From Arthrobacter cupressi (lineage in GTDB: Bacteria; Actinomycetota; Actinomycetes; Actinomycetales; Micrococcaceae), in assembly GCF_900099975.1 (NCBI RefSeq), contig NZ_FNEI01000017.1:29102-93101 (forward strand): DNA of 64,000 bases. The letters are read 5' to 3'. The position numbers were made by a program, and so were the translations under genes. The notes beneath the pieces are model-generated. The model made no database searches. It was given only the letters and a program-made list of their open reading frames with translations, and was not told the DNA's origin. This document shows positions 44,910 through 54,255 of the stretch, one piece after another. Position 1 is the stretch's first letter; each line of letters starts with the position of its first letter.

Positions 44910-45872
44910 CTAGAAGCCCAGCTTCACCAACTGCTTGGGGTCCCGCTGCCAGTCTTTGGCCACTTTGACATGCAAATCGAGGTAAATCCGGGTGCCGAGC
45001 AGGGCTTCGATCCCCTTGCGGGCGTTGGTTCCCACCTCCCGCAGGCGGCTTCCGCCCTTGCCGATGATGATGGCTTTCTGCGACGGACGCTCCACGTACA
45101 GGTTCACCCGGACGTCCAGGAGCGGGTTGTCTTCGGTGCGGCCCTCGCGCGGGACGATTTCTTCGACCACGACGGCGAGCGAGTGCGGAAGTTCGTCACG
45201 CACCCCTTCGAGGGCTGCTTCGCGGATCAGCTCCGCGACCATGACGGCTTCGGGTTCATCGGTGAGTTCGCCGTCGGGGTACAGCGGCGGGGAGGCCGGC
45301 ATGTGGCTGATGAGGACGTCGGCCACGGTGTTGACCTGGAAGCCGTCGGCGGCCGACACCGGCACGATGTCCGCCCATCCTTCACCGCCCAGTGCTTCCT
45401 TGCCGAGGGCGGCCACCGCGAGCAGCTGTTCGGTGAGGGCCTGCTTGTCCACGAGGTCGGTTTTCGTCACGACGGCGATGACCGGCTTGCGCCCGACGCC
45501 GGCGAGCTGGGCCGCGATGAACTTGTCGCCGGGGCCAATCTTCTCGTTGGCCGGGATGCAGAAACCGATCGCGTCCACTTCCGCCAGGGTGTCCGCGACG
45601 AGTTCGTTGAGGCGCTTGCCCAGGAGCGTGCGCGGCCGGTGCAGGCCGGGGGTGTCCACGAGGATCAGCTGCGCGTCGTCGCGGTGGACGATACCGCGGA
45701 TGGTGTGGCGGGTGGTCTGCGGCTTCGCCGAGGTGATGGCCACCTTCTGGCCCACGAGGGCGTTGGTCAGGGTGGACTTGCCGGCGTTCGGCCGGCCCAC
45801 GAGGACCGAGAAACCTGCGTGGAAGCCGCCGAAGTCCTGGGTGCTGTCAAAGGTCTTACTGTGCTTGCTCAC
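44910..45872 (-). CDS. era: GTPase Era
   Basis: 320 residues. G1 GRPNAGKST, G3 VDTPGLH, G4 TKTD, then a C-terminal KH domain with IIGKGGSRLREVG. It binds the 3' end of 16S rRNA and assists 30S assembly. GTG start after AGGGAGT; it overlaps the end of the CNNM/CorC gene by 17 bases. The order phoH-ybeY-corC-era is a conserved ribosome-quality operon. Confidence 0.96.
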   Translation of the reverse strand: MSKHSKTFDSTQDFGGFHAGFSVLVGRPNAGKSTLTNALVGQKVAITSAKPQTTRHTIRGIVHRDDAQLILVDTPGLHRPRTLLGKRLNELVADTLAEVDAIGFCIPANEKIGPGDKFIAAQLAGVGRKPVIAVVTKTDLVDKQALTEQLLAVAALGKEALGGEGWADIVPVSAADGFQVNTVADVLISHMPASPPLYPDGELTDEPEAVMVAELIREAALEGVRDELPHSLAVVVEEIVPREGRTEDNPLLDVRVNLYVERPSQKAIIIGKGGSRLREVGTNARKGIEALLGTRIYLDLHVKVAKDWQRDPKQLVKLGF

Positions 45873-47187
45873 GTGGTACTCCCTGTTGCTTTGTGTCGGC
45901 CTCGGCGAGAAGCCCGTCAAGGTCAGTGTCTTCCTTCGGCACCGCGGCCGCAATGATGTGGCTGACCCGGTTGCGCCGGCCTTCCAGCCTATCTGCCCGC
46001 AGGGAGATCCCTGCTACTTCCACGGTGCTGCCGACGATCGGGACCCTGCCGAGGGCCTTGGCGAGCAGCCCGCCCACGGTGTCCACTTCGTCGTCGTCGA
46101 GGTCGATGTCGAACAGTTCCCCGAGGTCGTCGATGCTCATCCTGGAGCTGACCCGGTAGCTGCCGCCGCCGAGTTCGGTGGCGTCCTCGACGCCGGCGTC
46201 GTATTCGTCGACGATCTCCCCCACGATCTCCTCGATCAGGTCTTCGAGGGTGACAAGCCCGGCGGTGCCGCCATACTCGTCGATCACGACCGCCACGTGG
46301 GTGGACTCCTGCTGCAGTTCCTTAAGCAGTTCATCCACCGGCTTGGACTCGGGGACGAAACGCGCCTCGCGGGCGAGGGAATCGACGTCGTGGGCGTCCG
46401 CCTGGAAGTCGGGGCGGTGCATGGCGGCTGCCACGTCCTTGAGGTAGAGGATGCCGCGGATCTGGTCCGCATCCCCGGCGATCACGGGGATCCGCGAGTA
46501 GCCGGAGCGGAGGAAGAGCGCCATGGCGTCTTCCAGGCCGGAGCCGGATTCGATGCTGACGATGTCGGTGCGCGGCACCATCACGGCGCGCACCAGGGTG
46601 TCGCCGAGATCGAAGACCGACTGGATGAGCTCGGCTTCGTCGTCCTCGATGACGTCCGATTCCGTGGCACGATCGACGAGTTCGCGGAACTCTTCCTCGC
46701 TGAAGAAGAACTCGTCGCCGACCGGAGCTCCGGGCGCGACGGCGCTGCCGATCGAGACAAGCCAGCCGGGGACCGGCCCGAGGATCCAGCAGAGGAAGCG
46801 GATCAGGGGTGCCGTGAACCGGGCAACGCCGCCGGAGTGCGCCCGTCCGAGCTGCCGGGGCGAGACGCCTACCAGGACGAAGCCGATGACGGCCATGATT
46901 CCGGTGGCTGCGAGGCCGGCGAGCCAGACGTTGTCCAGCAGGCTGTGCAGGACGACGGCGACCGCCACCGCGGCGGCCATTTCGAACCAGACACGCCAGA
47001 ACCGCAATGCCCGCATGTGGGCGACCGGCTTGGCGAGGATGTGCCGGAGGGCGGTGCCCTTGCCGCTGCTGGCGGCGAGTTCCGCCTCATGCCGGGGAAG
47101 GAAATTGAACGCGGCTTCCGCGGCCGTCAGCAGGGCGACGAAGCTGAGGAAGACGAGTGCCATCCCGACCAGGATGAGCGAGGTCAC
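45856..47187 (-). CDS. CNNM/CorC (hemolysin-like) membrane protein
   Basis: 443 residues. An N-terminal CNNM membrane domain with three to four helices (to about 145) precedes a helical segment with FRELVDRATESDVIEDDEAELI. A pair of CBS domains follows (about 205-335), then a C-terminal CorC/HlyC domain (about 350-425). Related proteins act in magnesium or cobalt export and resistance; hemolysis is only a historical name. GTG start overlapping the ybeY stop. Confidence 0.92.
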   Translation of the reverse strand: MTSLILVGMALVFLSFVALLTAAEAAFNFLPRHEAELAASSGKGTALRHILAKPVAHMRALRFWRVWFEMAAAVAVAVVLHSLLDNVWLAGLAATGIMAVIGFVLVGVSPRQLGRAHSGGVARFTAPLIRFLCWILGPVPGWLVSIGSAVAPGAPVGDEFFFSEEEFRELVDRATESDVIEDDEAELIQSVFDLGDTLVRAVMVPRTDIVSIESGSGLEDAMALFLRSGYSRIPVIAGDADQIRGILYLKDVAAAMHRPDFQADAHDVDSLAREARFVPESKPVDELLKELQQESTHVAVVIDEYGGTAGLVTLEDLIEEIVGEIVDEYDAGVEDATELGGGSYRVSSRMSIDDLGELFDIDLDDDEVDTVGGLLAKALGRVPIVGSTVEVAGISLRADRLEGRRNRVSHIIAAAVPKEDTDLDGLLAEADTKQQGVPREQAQ

Positions 47188-47657
47188 TGCATGGTCTCCA
47201 AGGGGGCGTCCTTGCCGAGGAAGGCAGAGAGCAGCTCACGCTGGAGCGAGAACATCTCTTCCTTCTCTTCGGGTTCGGCGTGGTCGTAGCCCAGCAGGTG
47301 CAGGATGCCGTGGGTGGTCAGCAGGAGCATCTCCTCCTGGGTGGTGTGCCCGGCATTGCGGGCCTGGACCTCGGCCACCTGCGGGCAGATCGCGATGTCG
47401 CCCAGTATGCCTTGCGGGGTGGGCTTGTCCGGGGTGCCCGGCGTGAGTTCGTCCATGGGCACCGAGAGGACGTCGGTGGCGCCCGGCTCATCCATGAGTT
47501 CGATGTGCAGTTTCTCCATGGTGGGCTCATCCACCAGCAGGATGGACAGCTCCGCCTGCGGATGGATGTACAACCGTTCGAAGATGAACCGCGACAGGGT
47601 GACCAGCTGGGCTTCGTCTACCTGCACGCCGGATTCGTTGTTGACCTCGATGCTCAT
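47184..47657 (-). CDS. ybeY: Endoribonuclease YbeY (16S rRNA maturation)
   Basis: 157 residues with the zinc triad His116, His120, His126 in HGILHLLGYDH. Needed for 3'-end processing of 16S rRNA and ribosome quality control. The conserved MDEPGATDVLSVP region is also present. ATG overlaps the phoH stop (ATGA). Confidence 0.96.
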   Translation of the reverse strand: MSIEVNNESGVQVDEAQLVTLSRFIFERLYIHPQAELSILLVDEPTMEKLHIELMDEPGATDVLSVPMDELTPGTPDKPTPQGILGDIAICPQVAEVQARNAGHTTQEEMLLLTTHGILHLLGYDHAEPEEKEEMFSLQRELLSAFLGKDAPLETMQ

Positions 47658-48739
47658 TGCTGGTTTCCCCGCTTCCTTTGGCTGTCTGCTGTCCGCGCCG
47701 GCTGGCGGTGCTTGTCGTCCCAGATGCTGTACGCGGAGACGATGTCCGCCACGAGGCGGTGTCGGACGACGTCGCCCGCGTCGAGCACGGTGAAGTTCAC
47801 GTCCTCAATGCCGTCCAGGATTTCCTGGACAACGCGCAGGCCGGAGCTCGCGCCGAAGGGCAGGTCCACCTGGGTGACGTCGCCGGTGACCACCATCTTC
47901 GATCCGAAGCCGAGCCGGGTCAGGAACATCTTCATTTGTTCCGGGGTGGTGTTCTGGGCCTCGTCGAGGATGATGAACGCGTCATTGAGGGTCCGGCCGC
48001 GCATGTAGGCCAGCGGAGCGACTTCGATGGTGCCGGCCGCCATGAGGCGCGGAATCGACTCGGGATCGATCATGTCGTGCAGGGCGTCGTAGAGCGGACG
48101 CAGGTAAGGGTCGATCTTGTCGTTCAGCGTTCCGGGCAGGAAGCCGAGCCGCTCGCCTGCCTCCACCGCGGGGCGGGTGAGGATGATGCGGGTGACTTCC
48201 TTCATCTGCAGCGCCTGCACGGCCTTCGCCATGGCCAGGTAGGTCTTGCCGGTGCCGGCGGGGCCGATGCCGAAGATGACGGTGTTGTCGTCAATGGCGT
48301 CGACGTAGTTCTTCTGGTTCAGCGTTTTGGGCCGGATGGTGCGGCCGCGGCTGGAAAGGATGTTGTGGGTGAGCACATCCACCGGGCTCTGCGCCGATTG
48401 GCTGCGCAGCAGCGAAACAAGCTGTTTCAGCGCCTCCGGGGTGATCACCGTGCCCTTGGCCACCAGGGCCCGGACTTCTTCGAGGAGGCGCATGATGCGG
48501 GGAACATCCGCCGGCGGGCCGCTGAAGGAGAGCTCGTTGCCGCGGACGTGGAAGTCAATGCCGGGAAACTGTTCTTCGATGTACCGCAGCGCCTCATCGT
48601 GGCTGCCCAGCGATTGCACCATCTGATCCGCGTTATCGAAGACGACCACCTCCGTCCTGACGCCCGGAACTGAATGCGGAAATTCGGCCTGAGCCGTTTC
48701 GGCGCTGCCAGCCCGTGGCCGCCCGTTCAAATCAGTCAT
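47654..48739 (-). CDS. phoH: PhoH-family P-loop ATPase
   Basis: 361 residues. Walker A FGIGPAGTGKTYLA and Walker B FIILDEAQNTT, with TRPAVEAGERLGFLPG between; the N-terminal 110 residues form a KH-like or PhoH-specific segment. A predicted RNA helicase or ATPase linked to ribosome maturation. The ATG at 48739 has no good ribosome binding site nearby; a GGAGGAG lies 25 bases upstream. A minus-strand TAGGAT box sits near 48840. Confidence 0.93.
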   Translation of the reverse strand: MTDLNGRPRAGSAETAQAEFPHSVPGVRTEVVVFDNADQMVQSLGSHDEALRYIEEQFPGIDFHVRGNELSFSGPPADVPRIMRLLEEVRALVAKGTVITPEALKQLVSLLRSQSAQSPVDVLTHNILSSRGRTIRPKTLNQKNYVDAIDDNTVIFGIGPAGTGKTYLAMAKAVQALQMKEVTRIILTRPAVEAGERLGFLPGTLNDKIDPYLRPLYDALHDMIDPESIPRLMAAGTIEVAPLAYMRGRTLNDAFIILDEAQNTTPEQMKMFLTRLGFGSKMVVTGDVTQVDLPFGASSGLRVVQEILDGIEDVNFTVLDAGDVVRHRLVADIVSAYSIWDDKHRQPARTADSQRKRGNQQ

Positions 48740-48908
48740 GGTGTTGGCCGTGTGGCCTGTGCTCCTCCGCTGTGGATGGTGTGTGCCCTGAACTTCCAGG
48801 TCCGTTGCCCGCGGGCAGGACGGCGTCCCGGAATGAAACCAATCCTACGCCAGCGGGCCCGCGCCCCGGTGGTGGCCGGCCGGCCCGGCTCCGGGATGCC
48901 GGGACACT

Positions 48909-50036
48909 TTGGTATCAACTCGGCATCGGCCGCGTATCAATAGCGTTTCAGTTCCGCCAGGCGCTCCGGAAGCGGCTCCCCGGCACGCCGCCCTGTGCCA
49001 AGCTGGGTTAGGACAAACCGTCCGCCTGCCCGTTTCCGCGGGCAGCAATCCGTTCCTGCCCGCCGCGGCAGGAGAGCACGGGCAGGAATCCGGCATCAGA
49101 ACAGCAGCAGGCATCCGTAGGGAGGGCAGGCGGAACCATTCCGTCCTGTTCGCTTCCGCGCTGGCCGCTGCGCTCCTGCTGAACGGCTGCATCGCCGATG
49201 GCGGAACGGTGGAGTCCGCGGGGGCACCGGAACCGGTCCGGCAACAGCAGGTGCAGAACACCCCGTCCAGCAACGCTCCGCTGGAAACCACGCAGGCCTC
49301 GAGCAAGGTGCCTGTCTACTGGATCGGCCGCAACGGGGACGGCGTGGCCCTGCACCGGGAATTCCGGGACAACGCCGGCACCGAAAACCCCATCACCACG
49401 GCGCTGCGCACCATGATGACCGCGAAGCCGCTGGACCACGATTTCTTCACCCCGTGGCAGGAGCCGAGCGCCCTGGCGACGTCGATTTCAGGCAAGAACG
49501 TCGTCACGGTGGACGTTTCCCGTGACGCCTTCAATTCAAACCTCGACAGCGGGATGGCACAACTCGCCGTGCAGCAACTGGTGTACACCGCCACCGCGGC
49601 CGCGGCGAGCTCCGGCCTGATCGACTCCGGGCAGCAGATCCAGGTGGTCATCCTGGTGGACGGCCACAAGGACTTCATGGCCTTCGGCCAGGTCAAGCTG
49701 GGCGAACCCATGGTCCGCGACGCCTCCATGGTGGCGCCGGTGTGGATCATTGACCCGCAGGAAGACCTCACCCTGGCCGGCGGCCGCGTGAAGTTCAACG
49801 GCCGTGCCACCCTTGAGGGAGCCAAGCTGAAGTGGCAATTGTTCCGTGAAGCGGCCAACGGCGAAAAAGCCCTCTACGTTGACGGGGAAACCACCGCATC
49901 CTCGGTACCGGGACAGGGCGGAACATTCACGTTCACAGTCAACCTCGGCGCCGGCCGCTACGAGCTGAGGGTTTCCCTTCCGGAGCAGGCGGGCGAAGCG
50001 GGGTCCTCGGACACCCGGTCCTTCAACGTCGGCTGA
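48909..50036 (+). CDS. GerMN-domain lipoprotein with Gmad2 domain
   Basis: Mature part: a lipobox LLLNGC (Cys near 49189), a low-complexity linker, a GerMN/sporulation-type domain (VPVYWIGRNGDGVALHREFR, ITTALRTMM, VVTVDVSRDAF), then a C-terminal Gmad2 immunoglobulin-like domain (DPQEDLTLAGGRVKFNGRA). An exported cell-envelope lipoprotein. The start is uncertain: no in-frame ATG, GTG or TTG lies between the TTG at 48909 and the signal sequence, which leaves about 73 extra Arg/Pro-rich residues. The signal n-region RREGRRNHS is about where a start is expected. Confidence 0.75.
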   Translation: MVSTRHRPRINSVSVPPGAPEAAPRHAALCQAGLGQTVRLPVSAGSNPFLPAAAGEHGQESGIRTAAGIRREGRRNHSVLFASALAAALLLNGCIADGGTVESAGAPEPVRQQQVQNTPSSNAPLETTQASSKVPVYWIGRNGDGVALHREFRDNAGTENPITTALRTMMTAKPLDHDFFTPWQEPSALATSISGKNVVTVDVSRDAFNSNLDSGMAQLAVQQLVYTATAAAASSGLIDSGQQIQVVILVDGHKDFMAFGQVKLGEPMVRDASMVAPVWIIDPQEDLTLAGGRVKFNGRATLEGAKLKWQLFREAANGEKALYVDGETTASSVPGQGGTFTFTVNLGAGRYELRVSLPEQAGEAGSSDTRSFNVG

Positions 50037-50052
50037 CTTTCCCGGACCTCCG

Positions 50053-50829
50053 CTACCAGCGGCCCAGGATGTCGCTGGCCAGCACGATCGCCGCCGGGCC
50101 AGCGGTCGAGGAGCGCAGCACGTGGTTGCCAAGCAGGGCGGTCACGGCCCCCTCATCGGCCAGCCGCGTGACCTCACGTGGGGTGATGCCCCCTTCCGGT
50201 CCCACCAGGAGCAGGACCTCGCGCGGGCCGTCCGTGCCGCCGTCGGGCAGTGCCCCGAGCCAGTCCGCAAGGGCCGCACGCAGCGGACGCTTGGCGTCCT
50301 CGTGCAGGATGACCGCGAGATCGGCTGCCGCAACCGCCTTGGCCAGCCCGGCGCCGTCGACGACGGGACGCACCTCGGGGATCCAGGCCCGGCGGGCCTG
50401 CTTCGCAGCGGCAGCCACGACCGACTGCCACTTGGCGTGCGCCTTGGCCGCCCGCTCGCCCTTCCAGCGCACGATCGACCGCTCCGACTGCCACGGGATG
50501 ACGGCGTCGACGCCAAGTTCCGTGGCCGTTTCGATGGCGAGTTCGTCCCGGTCGCCTTTGGCGAGGGCCTGCACGAGCACCAGCCGGACGGCGGGGCGGG
50601 GTTCCTCGCGGAGTTCCACCGCCTCGACCGTCAGCGTTCCCTGGCCCGCCTCGCGCACGGTGCCCACAAGGCGGAGGCCCGCGCCGTCGGCGATGTCCAC
50701 AGCCTCTCCGGCCTCGAGCCGCTTGACGGTGACAGCGTGCCGGGCTTCGGCCCCGTCAAGGACGAAGGTGTCGCCGGGCGCCAGCCCGTCAAGGGCTCCG
50801 GCCGGAGCGAAGAAGACGGGGTTGCTCAT
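50053..50829 (-). CDS. rsmE: 16S rRNA (uracil1498-N3)-methyltransferase
   Basis: 258 residues. N-terminal PUA-like domain (about 1-75: HAVTVKRLEAGEAVDI) and a C-terminal SPOUT knot with VLVQALAKGDRDELAI, LLVGPEGGITPREV and LGNHVLRSSTAG. It methylates U1498 in the 30S decoding site. Same strand as dnaJ with 19 bases between; dnaJ-rsmE is a conserved pair. Confidence 0.95.
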   Translation of the reverse strand: MSNPVFFAPAGALDGLAPGDTFVLDGAEARHAVTVKRLEAGEAVDIADGAGLRLVGTVREAGQGTLTVEAVELREEPRPAVRLVLVQALAKGDRDELAIETATELGVDAVIPWQSERSIVRWKGERAAKAHAKWQSVVAAAAKQARRAWIPEVRPVVDGAGLAKAVAAADLAVILHEDAKRPLRAALADWLGALPDGGTDGPREVLLLVGPEGGITPREVTRLADEGAVTALLGNHVLRSSTAGPAAIVLASDILGRW

Positions 50830-50848
50830 GACTAAAGGCTACCCGGGG

Positions 50849-51976
50849 CTACAGGTTGCCGAACTTGTCCCGCAGCTTGGCGAACATGCCGCCGCTGGCA
50901 ACGAGCTTGCCTTCGGTGAACTGTTCGCCGCGCAACTTGGCGAGCTGGCGCAGCAAATCTTCCTGGGCGGCGTCGAGCTTGCCCGGCGTCTCAACGTGCA
51001 GGTGCACCTTCAGGTCGCCGCGGCCGTAGCCGCGCAGGTGGGTGACGCCGAGCCCGCGGAGGGTGATGACCTCGCCGGACTGGGTGCCGGACTTCACGTC
51101 CACTTCCTGCGGACCGTCGAAGGTCTCGAAGGTGAGTTCGGTGCCAAGCGCGGCCGCCGTCATGGGCACGCTCAAGGTGGCGTGCAGGTCGTCGCCTTCG
51201 CGGGTGAAAGTGGGATCGGCGTTGACGCGGATCTCGACGTACAGGTCACCGGACGGGCCGCCGGCGGGACCGGCTTCGCCCTGGCCGGACAGCTGGATGC
51301 GGGTGCCCGTGCCGACGCCGGCCGGCACCTTGATGGTCAGCGAACGGCGGCTGCGGATGCGGCCCTGGCCGTTGCACTCGTTGCAGGGGTCCTTGATGAC
51401 CGTGCCGAAACCTTCGCAGGACCCGCAGGGGGCCGCCGTCATGACCTGGCCGAGGATGGAGCGCACCGCGCGCTGGACCTGGCCGCTGCCGCCGCAGATG
51501 TCGCAGCGTTCCGGGTGGGTGCCCGGCCGGCAGCAGGAGCCGTCACAGCTGGGGCAGACGACGGCGGTATCCACCTCGAGCTTCTTGTTCACGCCGAAGA
51601 CAGCGTCCCTGAGGTCCACGCGGACGCTGATGAGGGCGTCCTGGCCGCGGCGGGTCCGCGACGCAGGTCCCTGCATTCCGCCGCCGCCGCCGAAGAACGT
51701 GTCGAAGATGTCCTGGAAGGCGAAGCCCTGGCCGGCGTAGCCGCCGCCGAAGCCGTTGTCCGTGCCGTTCTCGTTGCCGGTGGCGTCATAGACGCGGCGC
51801 TTCTGCGGGTCGGAGAGGACCTCGTAGGCGTGGGTCACGGCTTTGAACTGCTCCGCGACGTCCTCCCCCGGGTTGACGTCGGGGTGCAGCTTTCGGGCGA
51901 GCTTGCGGTACGCCTTCTTGATCTCCTCGCCGGTAGCTTCCGGGGAGACGCCCAGGACGTCGTAGTGGCTGCTCAA
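50849..51976 (-). CDS. dnaJ: Chaperone DnaJ (actinobacterial DnaJ2)
   Basis: 375 residues. J domain (1-65) with HPD in KLHPDVNPG, a Gly/Phe-rich segment (about 70-100), and four zinc motifs CPSCDGSC, CDICGGSG, CGSCEGFG, CNECNGQG. The first is atypical, ending in Cys rather than Gly. Two C-terminal substrate domains follow. TTG start with GGAAGAG upstream. It lies downstream of hrcA and is likely controlled by HrcA through the CIRCE element. Confidence 0.95.
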   Translation of the reverse strand: MSSHYDVLGVSPEATGEEIKKAYRKLARKLHPDVNPGEDVAEQFKAVTHAYEVLSDPQKRRVYDATGNENGTDNGFGGGYAGQGFAFQDIFDTFFGGGGGMQGPASRTRRGQDALISVRVDLRDAVFGVNKKLEVDTAVVCPSCDGSCCRPGTHPERCDICGGSGQVQRAVRSILGQVMTAAPCGSCEGFGTVIKDPCNECNGQGRIRSRRSLTIKVPAGVGTGTRIQLSGQGEAGPAGGPSGDLYVEIRVNADPTFTREGDDLHATLSVPMTAAALGTELTFETFDGPQEVDVKSGTQSGEVITLRGLGVTHLRGYGRGDLKVHLHVETPGKLDAAQEDLLRQLAKLRGEQFTEGKLVASGGMFAKLRDKFGNL

Positions 51977-52033
51977 AGTCGGTATCTCTTCCTTCTTGTC
52001 CTGCTGTTCTTGTTGCGGTGGATCCGGGACGGC

Positions 52034-53047
52034 TCAGTTGCCGAGGATCCGCGAAAGGTAACGGGCCACCGCGCGGACGGCGGCCATGCTGCTGGGATAA
52101 TCCATGCGGGTGGGCCCGAGGATGCCGATCTTCGCCGCGGCGCCCGGCCCGTAACCCGTGGCGACCACGGAGGCCTCGGACAGGCCGTCGTAGGGGTTTT
52201 CCCGGCCGATGCTGACGGTCACGCCGCGCGGGTCTTCGGCCATTTCGGAGAGCAGGCGGAGCATGACCACCTGTTCTTCGAGTGCCTCCAGGACCGGGCC
52301 GATGCTCAGCGCGAAGTCCACGTTGGACCGGGCAAGGTTGGCGGTGCCGGCCATCATCATCCGCTCGTCCCGGGTGCTTTCCGCGAGCTTGTCCAGGCCG
52401 CGGGCGAGCACGGCGGCCGTGCCCTGCAACGACGGCGGGCACAGCGCAACCACGGGAGCGAGCAACTGCGGCAGATGCGCCAGCGGCGCACCGGAAATGC
52501 CGGACAGGAACCGTCCGCGCAACAGGGTGAGGTCTTCATCGCTGACGTCCGTGCCGGCGTCGACGACCCGCTGTTCGACCTTTCCGCTGTCCGCGATCAG
52601 CACCACAAGGACCTGCCGCGGAGCCAGGAGCACAAACTCGATGTGCCGCAGCTTGGCCCTGTTGGAATGCGGGTACTGGACGACGGCGACCTGGTTGGTC
52701 AGTTGCGAGAGCAGCCGCACGGTGCGCTCCAGGATGTCCTCGACGTCGTCGGATCCCTCCAGGAGAGAATGGATCGCCCGGCGTTCGGCAGCGGACAGCG
52801 GCTTCACCGCCGAGATGCGGTCCACGAAAAGCCGGTAGCCCTTGTCCGTGGGGATGCGCCCGGCGCTGGTGTGCGGCGCGGCAATGAGGCCTTCCTCTTC
52901 GAGGAGCGCCATGTCATTGCGGATGGTGGCGCTGGAAACGCCCAGATGGTGCCGTTCCACCAAGGCCTTGGAGCCGACGGGTTCGCGCGAGTGCACGTAG
53001 TCCTCGACGATGGCACGCAGCACTTCCAGCTTGCGTGGCTCGCTCAT
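52034..53047 (-). CDS. hrcA: Heat-inducible transcription repressor HrcA
   Basis: 337 residues. N-terminal winged helix (about 1-75: VHSREPVGSKALVERHHLGVSSATIRNDMALLEEEG) and a GAF-like dimer domain. It represses by binding CIRCE; GroEL keeps it folded. ATG at 53047 has GAGGGGAGG 5 nt upstream; the longer frame reaches back into the CIRCE region. First gene of hrcA-dnaJ-rsmE. Confidence 0.96.
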   Translation of the reverse strand: MSEPRKLEVLRAIVEDYVHSREPVGSKALVERHHLGVSSATIRNDMALLEEEGLIAAPHTSAGRIPTDKGYRLFVDRISAVKPLSAAERRAIHSLLEGSDDVEDILERTVRLLSQLTNQVAVVQYPHSNRAKLRHIEFVLLAPRQVLVVLIADSGKVEQRVVDAGTDVSDEDLTLLRGRFLSGISGAPLAHLPQLLAPVVALCPPSLQGTAAVLARGLDKLAESTRDERMMMAGTANLARSNVDFALSIGPVLEALEEQVVMLRLLSEMAEDPRGVTVSIGRENPYDGLSEASVVATGYGPGAAAKIGILGPTRMDYPSSMAAVRAVARYLSRILGN

Positions 53048-53127
53048 GCCTGCCTCCCCTCGGACGTCCTGCCCATGGTTTCCTTCGCGGCTGTTCCGTG
53101 TCCGCCGCCCAGGCGGATCCGCAATTC

Positions 53128-53154
53128 TTAGCACTCAACATGCCCAAGTGCTAA
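53128..53154. promoter_or_regulatory. CIRCE operator (HrcA-binding inverted repeat)
   Basis: TTAGCACTC, a 9-nt spacer, then AAGTGCTAA: 17 of 18 arm positions match the CIRCE consensus. It lies 81 bases before the hrcA ATG. A minus-strand TAGACT box just upstream places the likely transcript start within the operator. Confidence 0.92.
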
Positions 53155-53275
53155 CAAGTCTAGTATGCGCCGGGCCGTTGTTAGCATTGGTACCGCCCGC
53201 GGCGAACACGCTCCGTGCGGGCTCCGGCGGCTCCAGGCCGCCGGATGATCTCTGACAGCGAAATGGTGTGGCACT

Positions 53276-54127
53276 GTGTCCTACGAGAACTGGGGTCCCG
53301 GGGCGCTTTCCGCTCCCGGCAAAAGGGCGCTTCCCGAGGTTCCGGCCGAGCGGGGAATGGTCCTGGAGGACGTCCAGTCCGGCTGGGTGGGGGCGGTGGT
53401 CCGCATTGAAAAGTCCGGCGGCATGCACATCGTGGCGCTGGAAGACCGGCACGGCAGGACCAAGTCCTTCCGGCTCGGCTTCGGTTTCCTGCTGGACGGG
53501 CAGCCAGTCAAGCTCCTCCCGCCGGCTCCCCGCGCGGCTGCCGGCGGCGCTCCCGCCGGGCGCACCGCGTCCGGGTCCGTCAGGGTGTCCGGCCAGCGCG
53601 CCCAGGTGGCCAAGGCCAGCCGCATCTGGGTGGAAGGCAAGCACGACGCCGAGCTGGTCGAAAAGGTCTGGGGTGACGACCTCCGGGTGGAGGGCATCGT
53701 CGTCGAGCCCTTACACGGAGTGGACGACCTGAAGGCCGCCATCAAGGACTTCTCCCCCGGCCCCTCCCGCAGGCTGGGCATCCTGGTGGACCACCTGGTC
53801 CGGGACTCCAAGGAATCCCGGATCGCGGCCGAGGCCATGACAGTGCCGGGGGCCGCGGGGAACGTCCTCATCGTGGGCCACCCCTATGTGGACGTGTGGC
53901 AGGCGATCAGGCCGAAGACCCTGGGTATCGAGGCCTGGCCGGAGATCCCGCGCGGGACCGATTGGAAAACCGGCATCCTGAAAGCCTTCGGCTGGCCCCA
54001 TGCCACTGCCGAGGACGTGGGCCTGGGCTGGCAGAAACTCCTCGGTGCGGTGCGCAGCTACTCGGACCTCGAGGCCTCGCTGCTGGGCCGGGTGGAGGAA
54101 GTCATCGACTTCCTGACGGCTCCCTGA
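53276..54127 (+). CDS. DUF3097 protein, possible TOPRIM-like domain
   Basis: 283 residues. An N-terminal beta-rich part (about 25-85: VGAVVRIEKSGGMHIVALEDRHGRTKSFRLG), a Pro/Ala linker, then an alpha/beta part (about 115-280) with IWVEGKHDAELVEKV, VEPLHGVDDL and RLGILVDHLVRDSKES. The Glu-Gly-x-x-Asp and Val-Asp pattern resembles TOPRIM proteins such as RNase M5, which is my inference. The family is annotated only as DUF3097. GTG start with no clear ribosome binding site or TANNNT box. Confidence 0.75.
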   Translation: MSYENWGPGALSAPGKRALPEVPAERGMVLEDVQSGWVGAVVRIEKSGGMHIVALEDRHGRTKSFRLGFGFLLDGQPVKLLPPAPRAAAGGAPAGRTASGSVRVSGQRAQVAKASRIWVEGKHDAELVEKVWGDDLRVEGIVVEPLHGVDDLKAAIKDFSPGPSRRLGILVDHLVRDSKESRIAAEAMTVPGAAGNVLIVGHPYVDVWQAIRPKTLGIEAWPEIPRGTDWKTGILKAFGWPHATAEDVGLGWQKLLGAVRSYSDLEASLLGRVEEVIDFLTAP

Positions 54128-54255
54128 CGCCGATCCCTGCACACCGCCGCGCCGCAACCCCGGCCGCGCCATGCCGCGGAACTGGTCCCCGCAGCACCTT
54201 CGACCCAGTATTCTGGGACAGCAACACCGGAACCGAGCCCCTTAAGGAAGACACA

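Noticed and set aside
51529..51560. Loss of a zinc motif in DnaJ
   Set aside because: CPSCDGSC differs from CxxCxGxG only at the last position and resembles other actinobacterial DnaJ2 proteins.
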